DNA of 64,000 nt from contig NZ_BAFQ01000147.1 in NCBI RefSeq assembly GCF_000308375.1, forward strand, positions 1-64,000. Reading direction: 5' to 3'. The stretch comes from Nocardia aobensis NBRC 100429 (GTDB lineage: Bacteria; Actinomycetota; Actinomycetes; Mycobacteriales; Mycobacteriaceae). The translations under genes were made by a program, and so were the position numbers. Each line of letters starts with the position of its first letter. The first letter of the stretch is position 1. This document shows, piece by piece, positions 51,601 to 63,100 of this stretch. The notes under the pieces were generated by a model. The model worked only from the letters and a program-made list of their open reading frames with translations, was not told the origin of the DNA and did no database searches.

Positions 51601-54122
51601 AACCGCCGGACGCCCGCGGCGACCAGGGAGTCGACTCCGGCCGCGAATCGGACGGGCTCGCGCACCTGGCGCACCCAGTAGCCGGGATCGAGCACTTCCT
51701 CGCCCGCGATCCGGCCGGACACATCCGACACGAGGGGAATCCGCGGGCGCCGGTACTCCACTTCCCTTGCGACGGACTCGAATTCGGACAGCATCGGATC
51801 CATGCGGTGGGAGTGGAAGGCATGTGAGACGGTCAGCTGTGCGGTCTTGTGGCCACGGTCGGCGAACCGCGCCCGATACGCCGCCACCGCGTCCTCGTCA
51901 CCGGAAATCACCACTGCGCCAGGCGAATTCACCGCCGCGACGGACACGCTCCGGTCTCCGGCGATCATCTCGGTCGCCTCGGATTCGGCCGCCGCGACGG
52001 CGAGCATGGCGCCACCCGTCGGCAACTGCCCCATCAGGCGACCGCGGGCGGCGACCAGACGGCAGGCGTCCGGCAGCGACCACACACCGGCGATATACGC
52101 GGCGGCCAGCTCGCCGATCGAATGTCCGATCAGCACATCCGGTATCACGCCGAACGAGTTCAGCAGCCGGTACAGCGCGACCTCGTAGGCGAACAGTGCG
52201 GGCTGGGTGAATTCGGTGCGATCGAGAGCCGTGGAGTCCGCGCCGGTGACCATCACCTGCCGCAGCGACACTCCCAGCAGTGGATCGAACTGTGCGCAGA
52301 TCTCGTCCAGGGCGGCGGCGAATGCCGGGAACGCCTCGTAGAGTTCACGTCCCATTCCGGCGCGCTGTGCGCCCTGGCCGGTGCACAGCAGCGCCGTCTT
52401 GCGGGTCACCGCCCGCCCCGTCACGACGGCCGAGCTCGCCGCACCCGATTCCGCGAGGTCGGACAGCGCCGCGCGCAACGCGTCGCGACCGTCCGCCGGC
52501 ACCGCGGCCCGCCATTCGAACCGGGTGCGGGTCGTGAGCAGGGAATAGCCGAGGTCGTCGACGGTGAGGTCGGGGTGGTCGTCGACCCATCGCACGAGCG
52601 CGGCTGCCTGCCCCCGCAAGCCCTCCTCGGATTTCGCCGAGATCAGCACCGGGGTGAGGGCGGATGCGACCGCATCCTGCTCCGGGGCCGGATCCGCGGC
52701 TTCGGCAGCGGGCTCCGGTGCGGGCGCCTCCTCGACAATCACGTGCGCGTTGGTTCCGCTGGCGCCGAAGGAGGACACACCGGCGCGCCGGACCCGGCCC
52801 CCGGCCGGCCACGGCTCCGCGGCGGTCAGCAGTCGCACCGCTCCGGCCGACCAGTCGACATGCGGTGTCGGCGCATCGACATGCAATGTCGCGGGCAGCA
52901 TTTCGTGCCGCAATGCCTGCACCATCTTGATCACACCGCCGACACCGGCCGCGGCCGAGGTGTGGCCGATATTCGATTTCAGCGAGCCGATCCGCAGCGG
53001 ATCACCGGCCCGGTCGCGACCGTAGGCGGCGATGAGCGCCTGCGCCTCGATCGGATCGCCGAGGGTGGTGCCGGTGCCGTGCGCTTCGACCGCGTCGACA
53101 TCGGCGGGTGCCAGCCCGGCGTTCGCCAGCGCCCGCGCGATCACCTTCTCCTGCGCCGGACCGTTCGGTGCGGTCAGCTGGTTGCTGGCGCCGTCCTGGT
53201 TGACCGCGCTGCCGCGCACCACCGCGAGGATGCGGTGGCCGTGGCGGCGAGCATCCGACAGTCGCTCGACGGCCAGCATGCCGAGGCCCTCGGAGAATCC
53301 GGTCCCGTTGGCCGCCGCGGCGAAGGCCTTGCACCGCGCGTCCGGGGACAGGGCCCGCTGGCGGCCGAAGGCGATCAGCAGACCGGGATCCGACATCACG
53401 GTGACCCCGCCGACCAGGGCGAGCGAGACATCGCCCTGCCGCAATGCCTGGCAGGCCAGATGCAAGGCCACCAGCGAGGACGAGCATGCGGTGTCCACCG
53501 AGAGCGCCGGACCCTTGAATCCGAAGGTGAACGCGACGCGGCCGGAGAGCACACTGGCCGAAACCCCGAGGAACGCATGGCCTTCCGTCTCGGCGGTGAG
53601 CCCCGGTGCACCGACGCGCGGCCCGTAGTCCTGGTGGATCACACCGGCGAATACGCCGGTGTCGCTGCCGCGCAGCGATGCCGGGTCGAGGCCGGCGTCC
53701 TCCAGCGCCTCCCAGGCCGCTTCGAGGAACAGGCGCTGCTGCGGATCCATCGCCTCGGCCGCGCGCGGCCCGATGCCGAAAAAGGCCGCGTCGAAATCAC
53801 CTGCGGTGTCGAGGAATCCGCCTTCCCGCGTGTAGACGGTGCCCGGTGCGTCGGGATCGGTGTCGAACAGCCGCTCGAGGTCCCAGCCCCGGTCGGCCGG
53901 GAAGGGGCCGATCGCGTCGGCGCCGGCGGCGACCAGATCCCACAACCGATCCGGAGTGTCGGCGCCACCCGGATAGCGGCAGCTCATGCCGACGATCGCG
54001 ATCGGTTCGCCGGCGCGGTCCTCCAAATCCCGGATCTGCTTCTTGGCGGCGCGCAAATCGCCGGTCAGCTTCCGCAGATACCGGCTGAGCCGTTCCTCGT
54101 TGCTCGTATCGGGGGTGCTCAT
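48624..54122 (-). CDS. type I modular PKS, gene B: one KS-AT-DH-KR-ACP module
   Basis: 1832-residue single-module synthase. N-terminal docking coiled coil (about residues 1-38, EERLSRYLRKLTGDLRAAKKQ), KS with TACSSS, AT with GHSIGE and HAFH (malonyl), DH with HVIGGVMLLP and HPALLDATLQ, KR with GGTGGVG, LDD and the Ser-Tyr-Asn triad (B-type signature), then ACP with LGFDSLGA, and a C-terminal docking region ending ESASEAELFAILDRELDA. The ATG overlaps the stop of gene A in ATGA, so the two are translationally coupled. Module positions: KS 54005-52740, AT 52410-51360, DH 51300-50480, KR 50450-49400, ACP about 49090-48860. Predicted C14=C15 double bond. Confidence 0.97.
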   Translation of the reverse strand: MSTPDTSNEERLSRYLRKLTGDLRAAKKQIRDLEDRAGEPIAIVGMSCRYPGGADTPDRLWDLVAAGADAIGPFPADRGWDLERLFDTDPDAPGTVYTREGGFLDTAGDFDAAFFGIGPRAAEAMDPQQRLFLEAAWEALEDAGLDPASLRGSDTGVFAGVIHQDYGPRVGAPGLTAETEGHAFLGVSASVLSGRVAFTFGFKGPALSVDTACSSSLVALHLACQALRQGDVSLALVGGVTVMSDPGLLIAFGRQRALSPDARCKAFAAAANGTGFSEGLGMLAVERLSDARRHGHRILAVVRGSAVNQDGASNQLTAPNGPAQEKVIARALANAGLAPADVDAVEAHGTGTTLGDPIEAQALIAAYGRDRAGDPLRIGSLKSNIGHTSAAAGVGGVIKMVQALRHEMLPATLHVDAPTPHVDWSAGAVRLLTAAEPWPAGGRVRRAGVSSFGASGTNAHVIVEEAPAPEPAAEAADPAPEQDAVASALTPVLISAKSEEGLRGQAAALVRWVDDHPDLTVDDLGYSLLTTRTRFEWRAAVPADGRDALRAALSDLAESGAASSAVVTGRAVTRKTALLCTGQGAQRAGMGRELYEAFPAFAAALDEICAQFDPLLGVSLRQVMVTGADSTALDRTEFTQPALFAYEVALYRLLNSFGVIPDVLIGHSIGELAAAYIAGVWSLPDACRLVAARGRLMGQLPTGGAMLAVAAAESEATEMIAGDRSVSVAAVNSPGAVVISGDEDAVAAYRARFADRGHKTAQLTVSHAFHSHRMDPMLSEFESVAREVEYRRPRIPLVSDVSGRIAGEEVLDPGYWVRQVREPVRFAAGVDSLVAAGVRRFVEIGPDAVLTAMTGQCLPEDLDGESTVVAAARRGRGEVEQFAHCLAQMYTAGAEVDWSVFFAGRDVKRVSLPTYAFQRRRYWLPAAPGARGGESAGFRAIDHPLLEAVLPMADGGLVLSGQLSPRAQPWLADHVIGGVMLLPGTGFVELALRAGAEAGCPVVDELTLRAPLVLSATDSVPIQIVVGTTESDSSRRPVSIYSRGAHDHDGEWVLHAQGLLSATDAAAPAPEIWPPAAAAAVDIDYGKFLSRDYALGPAFRGVRALWRRGEEVFADIAADADTGVRADGFGIHPALLDATLQAGLLADVLEIDAGQVVLPFSWESVSLSTTEASLLRVRLTVSGSSVSIRVTDGHGRPVLSGSVTMRATPVAQLAAAAAADPVLELVWSPATAEAGAAEASVGWWDRLEPEAPVPAVVVVEAGRTAGADVVAATHTEVARVLGVLQQWQAGDRFASSTLVVVTRGAVALPGEDVTDLAGAAVWGLVRSAQAEDPGRIMLADIDTDTDAGVDEHLASTVLAVGEPEVVMRAGVPHIARLTRSAPASAPSGDTSAFGAGTVLITGGTGGVGAVVARHLVRAHGVRSLLLVSRSGMRAAGAAALCEELEQAGAQVKVVACDVADAGAVAGLRAHVPPRWPLSGVVHAAGVLDDGVVASLTPQRIDTVLAPKVDAAWYLHEATADLEPAAFVVFSSVSGTVGGPGQGNYAAANTFLDGLTAHRRARGLAAQSVVWGPWARTSGMAGHLDASDVARMNRAGFTALSDEAALAGWDAALARGTAHPVIVALDTAAIRARAAAGMLPPVLRTLAPPAPRPPKEVASAVALLPQRLTGLDADRQRQMVLETVRDHIAAVLGLNGAAAIAPERTFQDLGFDSLGAVELRNRLKSVTGLSLSAAVVFDYPTPKALAGHLHAQLAGAPVDVRPRPVDAVFDDLESALALGNWDDEQKRRIVARLQSVAASWAARTDPGGGVPEDDVESASEAELFAILDRELDA

Positions 54123-57100
54123 GCGGGGCCAAACTCCTCGTCGATCAGGTCGAACAGCTCACTGTCGGAAGTGAATTCGAGGTCGTCGTAGTTACCGTCC
54201 GACGACGTGCCCCCCAGAAAACCGCGCAGGCGCTCGCTGACGCCCCGCAGGCCGGCCACGGTCCGGTCGCTGTCGTCACCGCCGGTGATGATGCGCTCGA
54301 GCAGCGCCTCGAGCCGCGCGATGTCGTCGGGCGCCGCCGCCGAGGTCGGCGACTGCGGCGCCGTCACGGTGGTTTGCGCCAGCAGATAGTCGGCGACTTC
54401 GGCCGCCGTCGGATAGTCGAAGACCAGGGTCGAGGGCAGCGACAGCCCCGTCGCCTTCGACAGCCGGTTGCGGAACTCCACGCCGCCGAGCGAATCGAAG
54501 CCGAGTTCGCTGAAACCGCGGTCGGCCCCGATATCGTCGGCCGAGCCGTAACCCAGTACCGCCGCGACGTTCTCGCGCACGAGATCGAGAACGACGCCGC
54601 GCCGCTTCTCCTCCGCGACCCCGTGCAGACGCTCCCCGAGCGAGACGTCACCGCGCGAGGCGGTGGCCGTCCGGCCGGACGTGCGCACGAATCCGCGCAG
54701 CACCGCCGGTATCGAGCCGGTATGGGCCTCCATGCGCAGCGTGTCGGTGTCCAAGTGCACCAGCACCGGCGCCGGCTCGGGCGCGGTGAGCGATTCGTCG
54801 AACAATCGCAGCCCCTCGGCACGGTCCAGCGGAGCCAGACCCAGACGTTCCAGCCGCGCCAGCGCGGTGCGGTCCAGCACCCCGGTCATGCCGATGTCCT
54901 GCTGCCACGGCCCCCAGGCGAGTGACAGGGCCGGCAATCCCTCGGCGCGGCGCCGGACCGCCAGGGCGTCCAGGAAGCTGTTGGCGGCGGCGTAATTCGC
55001 CTGTCCGGCCGAGCCGATCGACCCGGCGATCGACGAGAACAGCACGAACGCGGACAGATCCATGTCGCGGGTGAGTTCGTGCAGATGCCACGCCGCCTCG
55101 GCCTTGGCCGCGAGCACCCGGCCGACGCCCGCGTCGGTGAGGGTATGGAACGCGCTGTCGTCGAGAACGCCCGCGGTGTGGACGACGCCGGTGAGCGGAT
55201 GGTCGCGCGTGTCGTCGGTCAGCAGATCACGCAGTGCGGCACGGTCGCTCACATCGCACGCGGCGATCCGCACCTGCGCGCCGAGCCCGGACAGTTCCGC
55301 CGACAGTTCCGCCGCCCCGTCCGCACGGTCACCACGCCGGGAGACCAGCAGCAGTCGCCGCACCCCGTATGCGGTGACGAGATGCCGCGCCAGCAGTGCA
55401 CCCAGTCCTCCGGTCCCACCGGTGATCAGGACCGTGCCGGCGCCGAACGACACCCTCTCGGCCGGGTGCGCGGACAGCGGCTCGAGCCGCGGCGCCAGGA
55501 AGCGATCGCCGCGAACCGCCAGCTGCGGCTCACCGGTGGCGATCGCAACCCGGACCGATTCGGCCGAAATCGCCGTTTCATCCGTATCGAGCAGCACGAT
55601 CCGTCCGGGATATTCGGTTTGGGCGCTCCGGATCAATCCCCACACCGCCGCCGCCGCGGCGTCGGGGATCTCGCCGGGCAGCGTCGCCGCACGGGCGGTC
55701 ACCACGACCAGCTGCGACGGTGCGACACGCTCGTCGGCCAGCCACTCGCGTACCACCCGCAGCGCGCTCTTCACCCGATCGCCCGTGGCCTGTGGTGAAT
55801 CACTCTGCACCACAGCATGTTCGGACCACACCACCACGTCGGGAGCCGTCGCACGGGCGGCGAGCGCCGCCTGATCCGGATAACGCTCCTCGATACCCGA
55901 CATCCCCGCCGCGCCCAGCAGGACCGTACGTCCGAGCGGTGCCGCCGGGACATCGACTGCCGTCCATCGCATTCCGTATCGCGCGGCTCGCCCGCCCGAG
56001 AGCGTGGCCCGGAACTGCTGGACGTCGTAGGAGCGCATGACCACCTCGTCGATGGTCACCACCGCATTGCCGTCCCGGTCGACGGCCACCACGCTGATCG
56101 CCTCGCTGCTGCGCTGAACCGCCATCACCCGCAGGGAGCCGACCGGCGCGGTGCGATGGATCTGCGTTGCGCCCCAGCGGAACAGAAGTTTGCCCTCGGC
56201 CGGATTGCCCTGGTGATCCGGCCAGATCAGGCAGGCGAGCCCGGCATGCATGACCATGTCGAACAGCGCCGGATGCAGCCGGAACCGCTCGGCGGGAACC
56301 TCCCCGTCCAACGCGACCTCGGAGAAGACGGTGTCCCCGCTGCGCCAGGCCGCCTCGACACCGAGGAACGCCGGACCGTATTCCAGTCCGGCGGCCCGCG
56401 CCACCTGCGCCGGAATCCAGTCGGTGTCCACCGGTTCGGCGTCGGCGGGCGGCCACGGCTCGGTGCGTAGCATGTCCACGAGTCCGATGTCGGTGAGCTG
56501 CTCGGCGCTCAGCACGCCGCTGGCGTTCCTGGACCACTCGCGATCGGGTGCCTCGGCCAGGCGGTAGTGGACTGTGAACGAACGGCGTCCCGTGGCGTCC
56601 GGTTCCCGCACCAGCACCTGGAGTTCGACCTCGCCGTCGGCAGGGGGCAGGATCGGCGCCTCGAGCGTCAACTCCTCCACCGCGGCACAGCCGATGCGCT
56701 CACCGGCGACCAGCAGCATCTCCATCAGCGCGGCGCTCGGTACGAGCACGACACCGTAGGTGGTGTGGTCGGCGAGCCACGGGTGGGTGCGCTGCGCGAG
56801 CCGACCGGTGAACAGCCATTCGTCGCGGTCGGCCACCCGCACCACCTCGGTGAGCAGCGGATGCTCCGATGCGGCCGCACGATCCGCACGCGGCGGCTCG
56901 AGCCAGTACCGGCGATGGTCGAACGCGTAGGTGGGCAACGGGATTCGGGATACCCGGCGGCCCGCGTACAGCTGATTCCAGTCCACGGCCAGTCCGGCGG
57001 TGTGGGCATGGGCGAGCATCGTCAGGAACTGCTCGACCTCGTCGTGGTCTCGGCGGGCCGCCGCGGCGACCACGGACCGCTGCTCGACCTCCTCGGTGAG

Positions 57101-60100
57101 CGTCTGCCGCGTCATCGCCGCCAGCACCGCGTCGGGCCCGATTTCGAGGAACCGGCGCGCACCCGCGGCCACCAGTGCGGCGACACCCGGCGCGAACCGG
57201 ACCGCGGCACGCACCTGCGACGTCCAATAGCCCGGGTCCACGATCTCGTCGCCGGCGACGGCACCGGAAACATTCGACACCAACGGGATTCGCGGCGCAC
57301 GGAAGGTGACCCCGTCCGCGACGGCACGGAATTCGGCCAGCATCGGCTCCATCCGAGCGGAATGGAACGCGTGCGACACCCGCAGACGACTGGTCTTGCG
57401 TCCCTCGCCGGAGAACTGCCGATCGAGCTGCGCGACGACGTCCTCGTCACCCGAAACCACCACGGCGCCGGGAGAATTCACCGCGGCCAGCGACACCCGG
57501 TCACCGAATGCCTCGAGCGCCGTGACCACGTCGGTTTCGGGCGCGGCGATCGCCAGCATCGCCCCGCCCGGCGGCAGCGCGTCCATCAACCGGCCGCGCG
57601 CCGCCACCAGTGTGCAGGCATCGTCGAGCGACCACACCCCGGCGACATACGCGGCGGCCAGTTCACCGATCGAATGTCCGATCAGCAGATCGGGGACCAC
57701 GCCGAACGACTCGACGAGCCGGTACAGCGCCACCTCGAACGCGAACAGGGCCGGCTGCGTCAGCCGGGTCCGATCCAATACCCCGTCCGATGCGGCCGCG
57801 TCCCGATCGTCCGCACGACCGGTGAACATCACCTGCCGCAGCGAACATCCCAGCAGCGGATCGAATCGGGCGCAGACCTCGTCCAGCGCTGCGGCGAAGA
57901 CCGGGAACGCCGCGGCCAGTCCGGCGCCCATACCGGCGCGCTGCGCGCCCTGACCGGTGAACAGGAATGCGGTCTTTCCGGCGCGCGGCGAGCCGGAAAC
58001 CACTGCCGGAGTGATGTTTCCGGCCGCGAGCCGGGCCAGCGCGGTGAGCATTTCGTCGCGCTCACCGCCGAGCACCACCGCCCGGAACTCGTGATGCGTA
58101 CGGGTGGTGAGCAGCGAATAGGCCACGTCCAGGGGGTCGGCGCCGGCGTGGTCGTCCAGCCACTGCCGCAGTTTCGCCGCCTGTGCTCCGAGCGCGGTCT
58201 CGCTCCTGGCCGACACCAGCCAGGGCATCGGCAGGTCCGGGCCGGCGGCGACCGGCGCCGAGACCGGCGGTCGCGGGGCGGGTGCCTCCTCGATGATCAA
58301 GTGGGCGTTTGTGCCGCTGACACCGAAGGAGGAGACGCCCGCCCGCCGAACGCTCTTCCCGGCACGCCAGGGTTCCGCACGGGACAGCAGACGCACGTCT
58401 CCCGCGGACCAATCCACGTGCGGCGACGGGGTTTCCGCGTGCAGGGTCGGTGGCAGGGTTTCGTGGCGCAGCGCCTGCACCATCTTGATCACGCCACCGA
58501 CACCGGCGGCCGCGACGGTATGACCGATATTCGACTTGATCGAACCGATGCGCAGCGGCTCACGGTCCCCACGGTCGCGACCATAGGCGGCTATCAACGC
58601 GTTGGCCTCGATCGGATCACCGAGTGGCGTGCCGGTCCCGTGTGCCTCCACCGCGTCCACATCGGCGGGTGTGAGGCCGGCGGCCGCGAGGGCCTGGCCG
58701 ATCACTCGCTCCTGCGAGGGGCCGTTCGGCGCGGTCAGGCCGTTGCTCGCACCGTCCTGGTTGACCGCGCTGCCCCGGATCACCGCCAGGATCTCGTGAC
58801 CCTGCCGCCGCGCATCCGACAACCGCTCCAGCACCAGGACGCCGACACCCTCGGAGAACGCGACACCGTCGGCCGCGGCGGAGAACGCCTTGCACCGGCC
58901 GTCCGGTGACAGGCCGCGCTGCCGCGCGAAATCGACGGAGAGATAAGGAGTGGCCGCCACGGTCACACCGCCCGCCAGCGCCAGCGACGTTTCGCCCTGA
59001 CGCAGCGCCTGGCACGCCAGATGCAACGCCACCAGCGACGATGAGCAGGCGGTGTCGATCGTGACCGCCGGCCCCTCCAACCCGAAGACGTAGGCGACGC
59101 GCCCGGAGACCACGCTGTGGGTGGTGCCGGTCAGCCGGAAACCCTCCAGATCGCCGGTCACGTGATCGACATAGCCCGAGGCGCAGGCGCCCGCGAAGAC
59201 ACCGGTATCGCTGCCGCGCAACGTCATCGGGTCGATGCCGGAGTGTTCCAGCGCTTCCCAGGACGTTTCCAGCAGCAGCCGCTGCTGCGGGTCCATCGCC
59301 AGTGCCTCACGCGGGCTGATGCCGAAGAATCCGGCGTCGAAATCGCCTGCGGCGCCGAGGAATCCACCACCGCGGCTGTATACGGTGCCGGGCTTGTCGG
59401 GATCCGGGTCGATCAGCCGCGCCAGGTCCCACCCGCGATCGTCCGGGAATTCGGTGGTGGCATCGGTTCCCGAGGACACGAGATCCCACAACTGTTCGGG
59501 GCTGTCGGCACCACCCGGGAATCGGCAGCTCATGCCGACGATCGCGATGGGTTCGTCCGCGCGGGCCCGCCGGGGCGCGTGGACCGGGCGGGCGGAGTCG
59601 GTGCCCTCGATCTTGGCGCGCAGCAGGGCGGCGACCGCGTCGGCGGTCGGGTGATCGAAGACCAGGGTCGACGGCAGCTGCACGCCGGTGGCCTTCGACA
59701 GCCGGTTGCGGAATTCCACGCCGCCGAGCGAATCGAATCCCAGGGCGTCGAAACGCGCCCCGGGGTCGACGTCCGCGGCGGACGGGTGCCCGAGCACGGC
59801 GGCCGCGTGTTCGCGGACCAACTCGAGCACCACCTCCGCGCGGGCGCTGTCGGGAACCTCGCTCAGGCGGGCGGCCAACGCGCCGGATGCGGCTGCGGGC
59901 CGGTCGGTGGTCCGTTCCGCGGTCCGGGGCAGGAAGCCGCGCAGCGCCGCGGGCACCACACCGTGGCGGGCTTCGCGCCGCAGCTGCGCCGGATCGAACC
60001 GCATCGCCACCGCGTGCGCGTCCCCGCGACCGATGGCGGCGTCGAACAGTCGCAGACCTTCGGCATCGCCGAGCGGGTGCAGGCCGAGCCGCTCCCAGCG

Positions 60101-63100
60101 TGCGACCGCGCTGCGGTCGAGGTCGCCGGTCATACCGCCGGCGGAATTCCACGGTCCCCACGCCAGCGACACCGCGGGCAGCCCCGCGGCCCGCCGGGCG
60201 TGGGCCAGCGCGTCGAGACAGGAGTTGGCGGCGGCGTAGTTCGCCTGGCCGGCCGATCCGATCGTCGCGGCGACGGAGGAGAACAGCACGAATGCCGTCA
60301 GGTCACTGGTGAGTTCGTGCAGGTGGTGGGCGGCGGCGGCCTTCGCGTCGAATACCCGCCGCAGCTGTTCGGCGTCGAGTCCGGCCAGGGTGGCGTCGTC
60401 GAGCACACCGGCCGCGTGGATGACCGCGGTCAGCGGATGCTCGGGCACGATCGAGCCGAGCAGCCCGCGCACGGCCGCCCGATCGCCGACGTCACAGGCC
60501 GCCACCTCGACGGTGGCGCCGGCTTCCGCGAGTTCGGCGGCCAATTCCATTGCACCGGGGGAATTCTCGCCTCGCCGCGAGACCAGCAGCAGCCGACGGA
60601 CGCCGTGCGCGGAGACCAGGTGACGGGCGACAAGCGCACCGAGACCGCCGGTGCCACCGGTGATCAGAACGGTGCCGTCGCCGAACGCGGGCTCCTGCCG
60701 GTACTCGTCGCGCACCCGCGCCAGCCTGGGCACGAGTACCGCTCCGCGGCGCGCCGCGACCTGAGGCTCGTCGGCCGCGAGCACCGCATCGAGGACCGTC
60801 CGAACGTCCCGGTCGGCGACCGAGTCGTCGGCGTCGACGAGGACGAACCGGCCCGGATATTCGGACTGGGCGCTGCGGATCAGCCCCCGGACGGCAGCGG
60901 CGGCGGAATCCGGTGTCTCGCCCGGCAGCGCGGCGCCGTTGGCCGTCGTCACGATCAACCGGGTCCCGGCCAGGCGTTCTTCGGTCAACCAGGACTGCAC
61001 CGTGGCCAGCACCGACTCCAGGTGCGTGCGGACGGCCGCCGGGTCGCCGGATGCGGATCCGATATCCGGCCGCCAGACGACGGTTTCCGGAATCGGCTGT
61101 GCGGCAGCGACTTCCGCGGGCGTCGCATAGCACGCGTCGATGCCGGCGAGCGGCTCGGAACCGAGTACGGCCATCCGGTTCGCGGACACGATCGTCGGCG
61201 CCGCCATGGGCGTCCACTGCAGCTCGTAGAGACCGGCGTCGTCCGCGGTCATGGTGCCGCGCAGCTGTCGCACGTCGTAGGGCCGCATGACGACCGCGTC
61301 GACGGAGACGACCGGCCGGCCCGAATCGTCCACGGTCGCCACCGAGATCGTCTCCGGCCCGGAGGCAACCGCGATGACACGCAACCGCGTCGCCTTGACC
61401 AGCGGCTGATGCAACCGCGCACCACCCCAGCGGAACAACAGCCGGCCGGTGTCCGGGTCGCCGTCCTGATCGCGCCAGACGAGTCCGGCCAGGCCGGCGT
61501 GCATCACCAGATCGAGCAGCGCCGGATGCAGATCGAACCGTTCCGGATCGGATGCGGCCACGGTGTCCAGGGCGATCTCGGAGAAGACCGTCCCGTCCCG
61601 CTGCCACGCGGCCTCGACCCCGAGGAATGCCGGACCGTACTCGAGGCCGGATCCGGTGGCGATCTGCTCGGGAATCCATGCGGTATCGAGTGTTTCGGCG
61701 TCGGCGGGGGGCCACGGCTCGTCGCGCAGGCGGTCCAGCAGCGCGTCACCGCCCTCCCACGCGGGGGCCAGCACGCCGCTGGCATTGCGCACCCACTCCC
61801 CCGCTCGCCGGAAGTGGAAGACGAACGACCGTCGCCCGCTCGGATCCGGCTCCCGCACCGACACCTGGAGTTCGACCTCGTCGTCACCCGACGGCAGGAT
61901 CGGCGCCTCCAGGGTGAGCTCGTCGAGGACACCGCAGCCGATACGGCCGCCCGCGACCAGCAGGAATTCCACGAGGGTCGCGCTCGGCAACACGACGGTG
62001 CCGTAGGTCATGTGGTCGGCCACCCAGGGATCCGACGACAGCGAGAACCGGCCGGTGAAAACGAATTCGTCCGTACCGGCCACCGGCACCACGCCGGTGA
62101 GCAGCGGGTGCGCCGAGGAGTCGCCGGCGGTCTCCCGCTGCGGCAACCAGAAGCGCTGGTGACGGAAAGCGTAGGTGGGCAGCGGAACTCGACGTCGCGG
62201 CCGGTGCCCGAACAGGGGGGGCCAATCCACTCGCACGCCCGCGACGTGCGCGTGCGCCAGCATGGTCAGCAACTGCCGGATTTCGTCGTGATCGCGGCGC
62301 GCGGCGGCGGCCACCGTGGAGTCCGCGGTCTCCGGCAGGCTCCGGCGGGTCAGCGCCGCCAGGACCGCATCCGGTCCCAGCTCCAGGAATCGGCGCACGC
62401 CCGAGGCGGCCAGCGTCTCGATCCCCGGCGCGAATCGCACCGCTGCCCGCACCTGCCGCACCCAGTACGCCGGTTCCAGTATGTCGTCCCCGGCGAGCTG
62501 ACCGGACACATTCGACACCATCGGCAGCCGGGGCCGATGGTAGGTCAATTCCGCTGCTACCGACTCGAATTCGGCCAGCATCGGGTCCATCCGATGTGAG
62601 TGGAAGGCATGGCCGACGCGCAACCGCGTCGTCTTCGCGCCCCGCTCGGCGAATCGCGCCTCGATCCGCTCGATCGCCTCCTCGTCCCCCGAAACCACCA
62701 GGGCTCCAGGCGCGTTCACGGCGGCAACCGACACCCGGCCCGGATGCTCGGCAACGGCGTCGTTCACCTCCGCCTCGGTCGCCGCGACCGCCAACATCGC
62801 GCCACCGGCGGGCAGCGCGCCCATGAGCCGGCCCCGCGCCGCCACCAACCGGCAGGCGTCCGGGAGCGACCACAGCCCCGCCAGATGCGCCGCCGCGAGT
62901 TCGCCGATGGAATGGCCGATCAGCACATCCGCTGTGACACCGAACGATTCGAGCAGGCGAAACATCGCCACCTCGAAGGCGAACAGGGCCGGCTGAGTGA
63001 ACTCGGTGCGATCCAGCAGCGCGGCGTCGCCGAACATGACCTCCCGCAGCGAACGGTTCAGCATCGGGTCGAACTGCGCGCACACCGAATCCAGCGCCTC

